Below are positions 10,911 through 21,837 of a DNA stretch of 64,000 bases, piece after piece. Origin of the DNA: Trematomus loennbergii (lineage: Eukaryota > Chordata > Actinopteri > Perciformes > Nototheniidae). The position numbers and the translations under genes were made by a program. Location of the stretch: contig JAAOOA010000347.1 of NCBI GenBank assembly GCA_012861695.1, forward strand, positions 62,001-126,000, read 5' to 3'. How positions within the stretch are numbered: position 1 is the first letter of the stretch; each line of letters opens with the position of its first letter. The notes beneath the pieces were generated by a model, which worked only from the letters and a program-made list of their open reading frames with translations, was not told where the DNA came from and did not search any database.

Positions 10911-11180
10911 TTAAAATAAATATCCCACTTCTTGTACTTATATCCTGCTTGATGAGTCAGCAGTAAAGCAGCCAGGCGTTAACGGTCAGCTGGCATGTGT
11001 ATCTGTTCATTGGCTCATATGTGTAGCATGTTTAATGGCAGTGTGTTGAAAATGGCTGACAGGTGAATATGTCAGATCTCTGTGTGTTACTCAGAGAACC
11101 GTGTGCAGTGTTTTAGAAAGTGCAGAGTTGAATTGCAGATTGTGTGCAGAGCTGAAAATGTGTTTAGAGTTCTGTTTGAT
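10911..11180 (+). other. Spacer
   Basis: Conserved in units 2 and 3. No gene or repeat was recognised, but it leads directly into a LINE reverse-transcriptase fragment and may be part of that element. Confidence 0.4.
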
Positions 11181-11330
11181 TTGATCCAGCCAGTTCTGCC
11201 ACAGCAAAGCATAAGGGCTCAGAGCTTGGACCTATTGTGTTCACATTATATACGCTTCCTTTAGGCAATAAGGAATCACTCGGGACATTTTCATTGTTAT
11301 GCGGATGATACTCAATTATACACAATGTAG
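11181..11330 (+). mobile_element. LINE reverse-transcriptase palm fragment (unit 1)
   Basis: Conceptual translation across two frames gives ELGPIVFTLYTLPLG and then HSGHFHCYADDTQLYT. The YADD motif (11298-11309) is the metal-binding active site of reverse transcriptases, and the flanking residues resemble L2-type fish LINEs. Only about 50 codons survive, so it is an inactive relic. Confidence 0.65.
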
Positions 11331-11815
11331 ACAAAAGTATTGGACCACCTACACATTAGAGAGATACCGCAGGTCCTTCCTTCCTGCAGCGGTCAGACTA
11401 TATAACCACCACGACCCCTAGTAGACCCCCCACACAACAACACAGACTATAACACCTATTATCATTTCTTTTTTAATCTTTAATACTTTGTTGTATGCAT
11501 GCTTTAGGTAACATGAAGCTGTCTCTGGCTCTTTCTGCTGTAACAATGTACATGTATCCTCTGTGGGACTAATAAAGGGATTCTGATTCTGATTCTGATT
11601 CTGATTACACCTGCAGGAGCTTTCAGGACATCCCATTCCAAACTCTTAGGCATTCATTTGAAGTTGGTCCCCCTTTGCAGCTATAACAGCTTCCACTCTT
11701 CTGGGAAGGCTTTCTACAGATCTTGGAGTGTGTCTGTGGGAAGCCCTTTCATCCAGAAGAGCATTAGTGAGGTCACACACTGATGTTGGACGAGAGGCTG
11801 GCTCTCCGATCTTTT
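11331..11815 (+). mobile_element. Tc1/mariner-like relic interrupted by a LINE tail with (TTCTGA)n (unit 1)
   Basis: The outer parts (acaaaagtattgg... and ggagctttcaggacatccca ... cttccactcttctgggaagg) match a repeat common in fish that I associate with Tc1/mariner. It is split near 11361 by a short LINE 3' end (tgtgggactaataaaggg plus a TTCTGA microsatellite at 11578-11607). The family name is from memory of the pattern; the nested layout is seen directly. Confidence 0.5.
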
Positions 11816-11899
11816 AAAAATATTTTAAACATAGTATATGCAGTATACAAAGTCATTCAAACTAGCTGCACCTTTACCAGCTTTGAGAACACTTTAATG

Positions 11900-12412
11900 A
11901 TCAATCATTATAAAACATATCATATATATTATTCTGAAATGGATCAATCTGCACAATGAATACTTTTACTTGTGGTACTTTAACTATATTTTGATGCTAA
12001 TACTTTTACTTTTACTTGTAACCGAGTATTCCTACACTCTGGTACTTCTACTTTACTCAAGTACAAGATCTGAGTACTTTACTTTTACTCAAGTACAAGA
12101 TCTGTACTTCTACTTTACTCAAGTACAAGATCTGAGTACTTCTACTTTACTCAAGTACAAGATCTGTGTACTTCTACTTTACTCAAGTACAAGATCTGTG
12201 TACTTCTACTTTTACTCAAGTACAAGATCTGAGTACTTCTACTTTACTCAAGTACAAGATCTGAGTACTTCTACTTTTACTCAAGTACAAGATCTGAGTA
12301 CTTCTACTTTTACTCAAGTACAAGATCTGTACTTCTACTTTTACTCAAGTACAAGTTCTGAGTACATCTACTTTTACTTCAAGATCTGAGTACTTCTTCT
12401 ACCTCTGATAGT
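11900..12412. repeat. Inverted copy of the GTACTTGAGTAAA MITE with expanded 30-bp minisatellite (unit 1)
   Basis: From about 11930 the sequence is the reverse complement of 8541-8840. From 12040 to 12400 it becomes an array of about a dozen units of roughly 30 bp (tacttctactttactcaagt, acaagatctgag). It ends with an acctctg terminus typical of fish hAT MITEs. The array makes a Tyr/Ser-rich spurious ORF. Confidence 0.7.
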
Positions 12413-12512
12413 AGAAAATGAATGAATACTCAGCTTTGTGTTGTACCCACCATAACCACAAGATGGCGGTAGTGACCACCGACTGTAAAATAACACCAAA
12501 ATTAATGCCTTA

Positions 12513-13450
12513 GGCCCCGCTCACACGAGGCCGTTTGCGTTTTATGCACAGTATTCGTATTCAAAAAAGTCTTCCGTTCACATGCATTTGTTTCATTTAA
12601 CGTGTCTGTTCAAACGAGGCCGCTGGAAACTCTGTAGTACATATGCTGGGACTGTAAGTGACGCTGTAACTTCCGCCAAATACACCAAAAGCCGCGAAGA
12701 AGAGCAGCCTGGAGCAGCTCCGCAGCAATGTTGCCATGGCTACCCTTCTGTTTAAGCCCTGAAACTGAAACTGAAAGAAACCGAATCTGTTGTTGCTGAT
12801 GGTTGTGGTAGAGGAGCTGTATATTTTTGCACTAATATCTGTAGCATGGTCAGTAGCAGTAGCACTAGCAGTAGCTACTGACAGGAGGAAGTCAGTGTGT
12901 GTGGCGATTGCTGGTATTCAGCGGGATATAGTAATTTCCTCAGCATATGGATAAATGCAACGGGAAGTTAACTGAAGAAACCAAGAAGCACGTCTCTGTG
13001 GATATTGCATCGAGAGGACGGCTCAGAAGAGTATTCTCTACAAACACCGGGTGAGATGCACCTTTGTCAATATAATGGATCAATGCATGAAATCTGACTC
13101 TGTTTATTTTGTTTAAGGAGTATATTGGGCGTTAACAATTCTGGTTTGCCTTTATAATATTATTCATTCAAGAACCCCTTGTGCGTTTAATTAACACAGC
13201 TATTTTTGATAGTTGCTAGTACAGCAGTGAGCAGGAGACGCGGGGCTATCCTATTTTTCCAGGCAATATTCGTATAGAGGCGATTAAACGGACTCGGTGA
13301 CCCCCCAGAGCGTTTCGTTTGCAAATCTATCCACCTTGGGACCCGTTATCGTTTGTGTGGTCAGTTTCTATCGGCCTCGTCTAAATAATAGGGCTATACG
13401 CACGCGAAACTATGCAGATACAACCGTTTCTCCTCGTGTAAACGGGCGCC
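12513..13450. mobile_element. PIF/Harbinger-like TIR element, unit 1 only
   Basis: The ends are imperfect inverted repeats (ggccccgctcacacgagg and the complement of cctcgtgtaaacgggcgcc) flanked by TTA on both sides (12510-12512, 13451-13453). Units 2 and 3 show the empty site with a single TTA. A 3-bp TTA duplication is the hallmark of PIF/Harbinger. No transposase was seen, so it is non-autonomous. An ISRE-like motif lies inside at 12761-12772. Confidence 0.7.
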
Positions 13451-13746
13451 TTATCTACAAGACCTTATTCTACAAGTACTAAGCCATTAGTTAAGTTTGT
13501 CCTCAATAACCCTCTAATGAGAGCTTATTTATTGTAAGTAAGGACGTTGTTTGCATGAGTTAGGGTCTTAATATGCTCAATATGGGCCTAATAACTCTCA
13601 TAACACCTAACAAATATGGTCTATTCTTATGTAACAAGACATGAAACTACAAGTGTTAATTGTGTCAAAATAACTCAAAATGAGGTTTTTCTAACTCAGA
13701 ATAAGTTCCCTATTTTAAAGTGAAGTCTTGTTCATAACTAATAAGC

Positions 13747-14660
13747 AGAGTCCACTAAAAAAAAGTAATATATTACATATTACATATTACTTTAAACAAA
13801 GTAATATATTACACTACTTCGTTACTCTCTACATAAAGTAACTCGTTACTTTACTCGTTACTTTACTCGTTACTTTACTCGCAGAGCCGGCCCGCCCCTC
13901 CCTACAGGCAGATCACGTAGACTGCTAAAGTTTCAAATGTTCTCTTTAGTTCAGTTTCCATTCGCATAAGACTGATCCAGATAGCTCTGACTATGGCTGT
14001 CCTCTGTCTCCTGCTATCTGTATTTTGCGCAGTATATCTCTGAACGATGCGATGGTGATTCCACTGTGCAAATGGGCAACATTACCTCTACTATGAAGGA
14101 TGCTACAAGCCTGTCCATCTCTGCTTTGGTTACCGGTCCTCCAAATTCTAATTTGTGCTGCTTCGGAGTCGGCGGCGGCGCACTCACAACATCCTCACTC
14201 TGGGTTCGGGGGTCCTTAGCTATTAGCTTCACCTTAGCATGTGTTTATTTGCAGGTGTTTGTTGAGGTTTGACGTGGTGTTTGCAGCAGTGGATAACAGC
14301 TTCTGGCCTGGACACAGTTTGCACCTCACCGTCACATTCCTGTCTATTCTTCGGACAAACTCAAAATAATGGGCATACCTCCACCCCTCGAAAGTTATCG
14401 CTGACTCAGCCATGTTTATGCAGCACTGCTCGCGAGATGTGGACGTGCAAGTCGCGCAGATTACGTACATATAAACCTGCGGCGGAAACCCCTCTTGTCT
14501 GTCAGTGTGATTATGACTGATTTTATAAAAGTAACGAAGTAACGCATGTCGGGGCAATGTTAGTAACTGTAGTGTGATTACTGAATTATAAAAGTAATGC
14601 GTTACATACTCCGTTACCGACAAAAGTAATATTATTACAGTAACGCGTTACACACAACTC
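13747..14660 (-). mobile_element. hAT element fragment with BED finger, unit 1 only
   Basis: The insertion is flanked by an 18-bp direct repeat (13729-13746 and 14661-14678) that is single in units 2 and 3. Both ends are rich in GTAACG/CGTTAC strings. On the minus strand, a BED-finger hAT transposase start (MAESAITFEGWRYAHYFEF from 14413; CKLCPGQK and NTTSNLNKHLQ) is followed, after a frame change, by EFGGPVTKAEMDRLVASFIV and ICTVESPSHR, as in hAT transposases. The catalytic core is missing. Confidence 0.7.
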
Positions 14661-14678
14661 TGTTCATAACTAATAAGC

Positions 14679-15387
14679 TAGTAGTTTGACTCTAATGTAA
14701 ATGAACAACTAGTTGATGGTGAATATGTGTACCTTAATCTAAAGTGTTAACTGAACTTTTTAAGAAAAATGAAGAGAAATTACACATAAAAGAGTTCTAA
14801 TAACAAGTTTCTATCGTATTTTAAGATATGTGTACACAACTCCTGTGAAGTCAAACTGCATGGTCCTTTTATCATATAGAGTGATGATAATAACATTTCA
14901 TATTTAATAATATTTGAACTTTTATGCAAGTGGTTTTATAGGAAAATCCCTCTGAATGATCAAAGTGGCAGTGCATTGAGTCGCTTTGATTTAGTCGCAT
15001 AATTGTCACTTACGCTGATATTTGAATAACCACCATGGATGTTTGAAAAATTCTCATTTATTTTATTTTCACGTGGTAGTTGTGCTACATTGGCAGCTTG
15101 TAAAACCTAAATAGGATGCTGTAGACTGAAAAACAACCCTTTATTCATCAGAATTCGTCGTCTAATTAACACCAAAAATGACAATCACCATTTTTATATT
15201 TCTTATTGAAAATCACAAAAAATCTGCATTAATTTCCTCTCGTTCGGCTTTCATATTTTTATTGAGCAGCATCAAAATAAATGTGCCACACCGTCGGGGG
15301 TCCAGAGGGAATGATTTCTGACAGAAACTTGACTATTGCCCACGAAGCCACAACTGTAAACTAATCAGTTTTTATAATGTTACTTTC

Positions 15388-15391
<4 letters not shown>
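14679..15391 (+). other. Spacer conserved between units
   Basis: AT-rich spacer shared with 42180-42930 and 63130-63890. No gene or recognisable repeat was seen. Confidence 0.5.

Positions 15392-15478
<87 letters not shown>
15392..15478. repeat. (TG)n microsatellite (unit 1)
   Basis: About 85 bp of TG dinucleotide with a single TATA interruption. The unit 2 counterpart (42932-43050) is interrupted by several GG steps. The unit 3 counterpart is almost lost. Confidence 0.95.
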
Positions 15479-15587
15479 TGTTTCCTCCCATTTCTCTGTT
15501 TTAACCGGTGCTTCTGCTGCATTTTTTTATCTCAAGTTAGATCAAGTTTATTGTCACAATAGAAGCTTAAAGTACGGTGGCCGACGG

Positions 15588-16385
15588 GAGCGAACGCGCT
15601 ACTACGGCCCAAAACATTTCCATCAGGAGGAACGCTCTGCAGTTTCAGAAACGATGCAAATATAAAAACACAAATGTGCCAAAACATATGCAAAGAAATG
15701 AAGAAACATGATCACCAACTTGAGCAGTGTTTACTAAAAGCTGCATAAAGGAAACGCTGCAAAAAGCTCCAAACACAACGGAAACCAGGGGACACTAAAG
15801 AGTGACGCACACAGCTGGGAGACCAGGGGACACTAAAGAGTGACACACACAGCTGGGAGACCAGGGGACACTAAAGAGTGATGCACACAGCTGAGAGACC
15901 AGGGGACACTAAAAAGTGACGCACACAGCTGGGAGACCAGGGGACACTAAAGAGTGACGCACACAGCTGGGAGACCAGGGGACACTAAAAAGTGACGCAC
16001 ACAGCTGGGACGTAGCGATTGGTGACGTTCAGGATTATAAAGCTGAACAACTGTCTCTGTCTCAGAGTGAGTCTGTCTCATAACTGTCAGTGTTTGTCAG
16101 GATATCTGAAATGACTAGGTTAGCTACGTTAGCTAGCGAGCTTACAGCAGATCTGCAGTAACAACAGAAGGAGTCATGTGATCACATTCTTAAAATAAGA
16201 CCATAAAACATTTTAGGTAAGTTTCCAACAACAGAGACAGTTGTCACCTTTTAGTGTCTCCTGGTCCCAGCTGTGTGCGTCACTCTTTAGTGTCCCCTGG
16301 TCTCCCAGCTGTGTGCGTCACTCTTTAGTGTCCCCTGGTCTCCCAGCTGTGTGCATCACTATTCAGTGTCCCCTGGTCTCCCAGC
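15588..16385. mobile_element. Foldback-like element, left half: terminal repeat, 38-bp arm (minus), core, start of plus arm (unit 1)
   Basis: The segment 15588-15680 is inverted relative to 25089-25183 (outer terminal repeats). It is followed by about six units of a 38-bp minisatellite in minus orientation (15781-16015), an asymmetric core of about 230 bp in reverse orientation (16016-16250), then the same minisatellite in plus orientation (16251-16385), which is broken by the Gypsy LTR. The simple version is at 43140-44620. Confidence 0.75.
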
Positions 16386-16931
16386 TGTACGTGCTCCCTT
16401 TTTCTGTTGTCGTCTCTGTCTCTCTGCTGCGCAGGTACACCTGGTCCGCCCCTGGCTCCGCCTCCCCCAGGTGTCCTAATTCCATTCAGCTGGGGACTTA
16501 AAAGGAGAAGCTGGAGGAGAAGAGATCTCTCTCCTGATCCTTATGCCGGGAGACTCCGTCCGAGGACAACCTCTCTCTGCTGTTTAGATCTGTAGATCAT
16601 TTGTGTTAATGTGACTTATGTGTACTCTGGAGGATCTGGGAGAATAGGTTTTCGCGGCTTTATTTTACCCGTAGGGATTTGTTAGATCTCTGGGTAGGGG
16701 AGGGAAGCTCTGGGTCCTACGGCCAGAGGACTGGTTGGCCCAGGCCCCCTTCTGCTTTTGTTTGTTTTTGCCGTCCTCCAGACGTGGTTCGTTTGCCGGT
16801 GGGCACATGTGAGTACGGCGGCGCGCTTTAATAAATGCTCGCCGACAAGTGCTGCGTGTTTTGTGTGGTTTATTTTATGTTGCGGGTCTTCCCACGAGCC
16901 ACTACCACTTGGTAGAGGACGGGCCGTAACA
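16386..16931 (+). repeat. 5' LTR of the Gypsy element
   Basis: Starts TGTACGTG and ends GCCGTAACA. It appears identical to the 3' LTR except for one T missing at the start. It contains a TATA-like ttaaaagg near 16498 and an AATAAA signal at 16830-16835. Confidence 0.9.
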
Positions 16932-16933
16932 TA

Positions 16934-16946
16934 TGGGGGCTCGTCC
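16934..16946 (+). other. Primer binding site
   Basis: TGGGGGCTCGTCC begins two bases after the LTR. This is the 13-nt start of the tRNA-Pro complementary primer site known from gammaretroviruses. The match stops after 13 nt. Primer identity is inferred. Confidence 0.55.
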
Positions 16947-17084
16947 AAAGGCTGTCTCGGGCAGGTGCCGGTGTGTTTCTTCTGTAGAATGGCCCTTGAC
17001 AGCATGTGCTTTGTGTGTTTGTGTGCAGTGTAGAGTTGCCTAAATAGTCTACCTGATTTCTGGTTCGGGTGAGTTCACGTTAGA

Positions 17085-18600
17085 ATGGAGTTTGACTTGG
17101 AGGAGTTTGCTAAGGTTCCAACTCGGGGGAAGTTGGATGCTTGTAACAAACAGCAGCTTCAGTTAATCGCAGGCAGGTTTAACGTTCCGTATAATAAGCA
17201 AAGCAAGAAACAGGTCATTAAAGAACAGCTGTTGGCTGCGCTGGTAGAGCAGGAAGTATTATCGGAGGAGGAGGAGGGCGTTGCTGGTTTTCCCAAAGAC
17301 GAGGAGACAAAGGTCTCTCCGACAATGAGCGAGCTTCAACTTCAGCTGGAGTTGCGTAAACTGGTGACTAGAGAGAAGGAGAGTGACAATAAACTGAGAG
17401 AGAAGGAGATCGATTGTAGTCTCGAAATCAGGAAGCTTGAGGAGGAGACTAATCGTTTGTTTCGTTTGAAGGAGCTGGAGTTGACGGCATTATCGCACCA
17501 CACTCAGCAGTTGGGCTCGGCACAATCACATGACTTTGACGTGGGTAGATATACTCGATTTATCCCGGTGTTTCACGAGAAAGATGTTGACAATTATTTT
17601 ATCCTTTTTGAACGGGTAGCAACCACATTGAAATGGCCTAAAAATATGTGGACCGTTATGCTGCAGTGCGTTCTCACTGGTAAAGCGCAGGAGGTGTATG
17701 CGGCATTGTCTGAAGAGGTTAGCCTGGAGTATGAGCAGGTAAAAAGGGCAATTCTGCGCGCCTATGAGCTGGTGCCTGAGGCGTACCGTCAAAGGTTCGC
17801 GGCTTAAAGAAAAATGATTGTCAGGCTTATGTGGAATTCGCCCATGAGAAAGAGGTTCTGTTTGAACGTTGGTGCTCGTCGACGGGCGTCAAATCTCTAG
17901 AGGATTTAAAAACCTTGTTACTTATGGAGGAATTTAAAAAATGTTTGCCTGACAGGGTGGCCACTTATCTGAATGAGCAGAAACCCATAAAACTGTCTGA
18001 TGCTGCGGTTTTGGCTGACGAGTATGTTCTTACTCACAAAGCTGTCTTCAATGAGAGGGGGGGGGCACAGGCCCGGTTTGTGGACAACAACATCAGAGAA
18101 ACCCCAGTCTCCATTAACGTGCCATGGCAGTCCAGTAGGCCAGGATATGTTGAGGAAAAACCGGGGGAGGTGAAGTGGGGACCTAGGGATAGCCCGGTGT
18201 GTTATTTCTGCAAGAAAAGGGGTCACATTGTGGCGAATTGTTATGCTTTACGGGATGAGGAGAAGCCGGTAAAGACGGTAGCCTTGCTGAGTACTTCAAA
18301 GCCAGGGTCTCTCAAGTCAGAACTGGAAGTTTTTGCTCCGTTTCTTATGAAAGGAATGGTGTCTTTACCGGGGAAGAACACCAGGGTTCCAGTGACCATT
18401 TTGAGGGATACAGCAGCGTCACAATCCTTTATGGTGAGGGGTGTGTTGCCCCTGTCTGAGGAGTCTGCTGTGGGTTCGGGTGTTCTTGTGAGGGGGTTTG
18501 GTATGCAGTGTGTGGGTTCGCCATTGCATAATATTCACCTTGAGTCAGATCTGGTCACCGGTCCGGTAGCTGTCGGGGTTCGGCCATGTCTTCCATTAAA
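17085..18600 (+). pseudogene. Gypsy gag and protease region, two frameshifts
   Basis: The first open part (17085-17807) has a charged coiled-coil-like stretch (about residues 85-150) and a capsid-like segment (FDVGRYTRFIPVFHEKDVD). A 1-nt deletion near 17797 shifts the frame, and the continuation (17831-18607) carries a CCHC zinc knuckle (C-x2-C-x4-H-x4-C, 18199-18240) that binds RNA, and an aspartic-protease-like LRDTAAS motif near 18402-18422. A second 1-nt loss near 18592 shifts the frame into the part ending in LVLGNDLAGG. Both losses are in short C runs. The Gag packages element RNA; the protease would process it. Confidence 0.8.
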
Positions 18601-19252
18601 GGGATAGATTTGGTCTTGGGGAATGATTTAGCCGGAGGCAGAGTGCTCGTTAAGCCGGGGGTGAATATGGTTGCAGTCACCCGTGACAGTTGTATGGCTA
18701 CAGGATTGGACAGACCGATCAGGGGCCCTCCATCGTGGCGTGAGGGTGGGAAAACAGGTACGACAAGCCCCGGGGCTGTTCATAACCCTGTCGCAGCCTG
18801 TGTGGTGGCGCTGTCCAGTGCTGAAAGTGACATCCCTGTCACCTCGGAGGCCCCGATCGCTGCGGAGACTTTGATAAATATTGAGTCTCATTTAGCACAC
18901 TTGCCTGATGCGCAGCGTGCAGATGTGTTGGATCTGATCGTGAGGTGGAGCGCCCGGTATCATACCGCTCCAAGAAATTCAATCCCCCACCAGCGGGTGT
19001 GTTCCACCGTTGGTTCCACCATCGAAAAGGAGGCTATGGTTCTGGCCTTAAACCAGTTGAGGTATACGTTGGGTCATCAAACATCCCTGTCACTATTTTA
19101 CCGATCACAACCCCCTTGTGTTCCTGCAGAGAATGCGTAACACATATCATAGGTTGATGCGGTGGAGCATGGGCATGCAAGCCTTCAATGTTGAGGTCAA
19201 ACACATCCGTGGCAAGGACAATGTGTTGGCTGATGCATTGTCGCGCTTGTGA
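18586..19252 (+). pseudogene. Gypsy pol remnant: protease end fused to RNase H end
   Basis: The protease tail (IDLVLGNDLAGG) is followed by a linker (HLPDAQRADVLDLIVR), then an abrupt junction near 18950 into RNase H sequence: VEVYVGSSNIPVT and, in shifted frame, RGKDNVLADALSRL ending at TGA 19250-19252. The reverse-transcriptase palm (including its YxDD region) and all integrase are gone, so this copy cannot move by itself. Confidence 0.75.
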
Positions 19253-19386
19253 TATGTAACCTGTTCGGTGTGTGGACGAGTGGTTGAGCACGTCTGTCGA
19301 CCTAAAGTCGATTGTGTGATTGTTTTGTTTTGTTTGTTATAAAAAAAAAAAAAGAAAAAAAAAAAATCACTAACTCATGGTGGGGG
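19253..19386 (+). other. Gypsy 3' internal region with A-rich run
   Basis: Non-coding end of the element with an A-rich run at 19341-19367 and a G-rich stretch (atggtggggg) directly before the 3' LTR, in the place of a polypurine tract. Confidence 0.6.
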
Positions 19387-19933
19387 TGTTACGTGCTCCC
19401 TTTTTCTGTTGTCGTCTCTGTCTCTCTGCTGCGCAGGTACACCTGGTCCGCCCCTGGCTCCGCCTCCCCCAGGTGTCCTAATTCCATTCAGCTGGGGACT
19501 TAAAAGGAGAAGCTGGAGGAGAAGAGATCTCTCTCCTGATCCTTATGCCGGGAGACTCCGTCCGAGGACAACCTCTCTCTGCTGTTTAGATCTGTAGATC
19601 ATTTGTGTTAATGTGACTTATGTGTACTCTGGAGGATCTGGGAGAATAGGTTTTCGCGGCTTTATTTTACCCGTAGGGATTTGTTAGATCTCTGGGTAGG
19701 GGAGGGAAGCTCTGGGTCCTACGGCCAGAGGACTGGTTGGCCCAGGCCCCCTTCTGCTTTTGTTTGTTTTTGCCGTCCTCCAGACGTGGTTCGTTTGCCG
19801 GTGGGCACATGTGAGTACGGCGGCGCGCTTTAATAAATGCTCGCCGACAAGTGCTGCGTGTTTTGTGTGGTTTATTTTATGTTGCGGGTCTTCCCACGAG
19901 CCACTACCACTTGGTAGAGGACGGGCCGTAACA
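19387..19933 (+). repeat. 3' LTR of the Gypsy element
   Basis: TGTTAC ... GTAACA, 547 bp. By eye it has no substitution relative to the 5' LTR. Confidence 0.9.
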
Positions 19934-20146
19934 GTGCGTCACTCTTTAGTGTCCCCTGGTCTCCCAGCTGTGTGCGTCACCTTTTAGTGTCCCCTGGTCT
20001 CCCAGCTGTGTGCGTCACCTTTTAGTGTCCCCTGGTCTCCCAGCTGTGTGCGTCACTTTTTAGTGTCCCCTGGTCTCCCAGCTGTGTGCGTCACTCTTTA
20101 GTGTCCCCTGGTCTCCGAGCTGTGGGAGACTTTTTAGTGTCCCCTG
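19934..20146 (+). repeat. 38-bp minisatellite, plus arm segment
   Basis: About five units of gtgtcccctggtctcccagc then tgtgtgcgtcactcttta. It continues the arm that the Gypsy element interrupted and ends in a variant unit (gtctccgagctgtgggagac). Confidence 0.9.
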
Positions 20147-21828
20147 GGGTCCTTCTCAGGTCGACTATTTTCATTTCCTCGGTCCTTGGTCCTCGGTATC
20201 ACCGGAAGTTGATTTGTCTGCGCCATCTTGAGTAGCGTCCCATGGCTCTTATTTCTGCCGGAGGACCGAGGATCGAGGAGCGAGGAGCGATAATGGAGGA
20301 GCGATAACCGAGGAACCACCAGACCATCCTCCGGTGAAATCCTCAGATACTCGCCCCGCCCCCTTACTGTGTATCGCTCACTGATTGGACGATGCAGTGC
20401 ATCTGATGCTTCTTGACATGAGAGCAGTTTCCCAGCGGAGTGAAAAAAACACATGAAACTCACGGGACTCACTCCTCAGTTTATACTGTGTTCTGTTTCA
20501 ATTAATGCATCATTCAGTTACAAATATGTGATATATCTGAACAACAAAGTGGTCAAAAATTATTTTATTCATTTATTGGAAACATTTTTATGATCGCTTT
20601 TTCGTTTTACATTTTCATTTATTGTCATTTCCATTCAGTCAGTCATTAAGTGCTATTTAACATGTTAATTTGCTACATATCCACACAAACTAAGTGTGCA
20701 ATCCAATGAATGTTAATCTAACTGGGTTTTGATAGATAACACATATCTCTTTTTCTTCTCTGAATTATTTTATTTCTATTGTGCACTCTAATAGATAGAT
20801 AGATAGATAGATCGTACTTTATTGATCCCAAATTGGGAAATTGTTTTTGTTACAGCAGCATAAAAGGCATTTTACAATAAAACAAAATATACAAGAATAG
20901 AATAAAATAAAATATAAAATACAAAATAGAAAATATACATACAGATATTATATATATATATACAAATATATATATTCAAAATATATGGAATTATGGTGTA
21001 TTAAATATGAAACAGATTATGTGTGAGTAAAATGTACAACGTGGTTTTATTTCTAGAGAAACTATGGAGCAGAGAGTTCTCTTCCAGCCAGAGGTGATTT
21101 GTTGTACAGAGTTATTGCAGTGGGCAGGAATGTTTTCCAGTATCTGTCCTTGTGACAGGGGAGCTGCAGCAGTCTGTTGGAGAAGGAGCTCCGCTGACTG
21201 TCCAGCTGCAGGTGGAGAGGATGGGTGGGGTTATCCATGATGGACAACAGCCTGTTCAGTGTCCTCCTCTCCACCACAGCTTCAAAGGGGTCCAGCTTGA
21301 TGCCGATGACTGACCCAGCTTTCCTGATCAGTTTATTGATCCTGCTGGTGTCACCGGCTCTGATGCTGCCCCCCAGCAGACCGCAGCAAAGAAGAGTGCA
21401 CTAGCCACCACAGACTGATAGAAGATCTCCAGCATCTTACTGCATACGTTGAAGGATCTCAGCTTCCTCAGAAAATAGAGTCGGCTCATCCCCTTCTTAA
21501 TCAATATTAATCCAACTATTGTTCGTTTATACATCTTATTTTATTTAATGTATTTAGGTCTACAACAGATGATACAAATGTTTGTGTCAGTAAATGTGTA
21601 CTAACAGAGGCGGGGGTGTTTGTGAAAATAACGGGGACAGAGCTGCTGTCAGACGATCAGCTGTGCGGCGTAATCACAAACGGACGTCCCATTGCTCTTA
21701 AAACTCATTTCCCTGCTTCTCGTGGTTTCCTTGCGTCTCCATGCTTCCCTGGTGGGAGGGACTAGTCGCAGGGAAACGACGCAAGTGAGGGACGCAAGGA
21801 TTCCATTTAATCGACCTGAGAAGGACCC
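20147..21828. mobile_element. TIR DNA transposon inserted in the minisatellite arm, unit 1 only
   Basis: The ends are an 18-bp perfect inverted repeat: gggtccttctcaggtcga at 20147-20164 and its complement at 21811-21828. No transposase ORF was recognised. A LINE 3' fragment is nested inside. The stretch 20165-20790 holds short, unrecognised ORFs. No clear target duplication could be fixed because the flanks are repetitive, so the superfamily is open. Confidence 0.65.
20791..21535 (-). mobile_element. LINE 3' fragment nested in the TIR element
   Basis: On the minus strand, SRLYFLRKLRSFNVCSKMLE and FYQSVVASALFFAAVCWG (about 21534-21340), then NRLLSIMDNPTHPLHLQLDS and FSNRLLQLPCHKDRYWKTFL (21277-21062), are typical of the C-terminal end of abundant fish LINEs. 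The 3' end has a ggatcaataaagta-type signal and a (GATA)n tail at 20791-20812. The clade is uncertain. Confidence 0.7.
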
Positions 21829-21837
21829 TAAGTCTCT

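Larger units (their letters stand above)
16386..19933 (+). mobile_element. Ty3/Gypsy LTR retrotransposon, internally deleted, unit 1 only
   Basis: Two LTRs of about 546 bp bound 2.45 kb that contains gag, an aspartic-protease region and a stub of RNase H. The reverse transcriptase core and the integrase are absent. It is inserted exactly inside one 38-bp minisatellite unit: the left flank ends cccagctgt and the right flank resumes gtgcgtcac, so no clean target duplication is visible. The order gag-PR-(RT)-RH is that of Ty3/Gypsy. The near-identical LTRs mean recent insertion. Confidence 0.85.

Noticed and set aside
11970..12389. 139-aa ORF rich in Tyr, Ser and Thr
   Set aside because: Translation of the 30-bp minisatellite; the unit number varies freely between copies.
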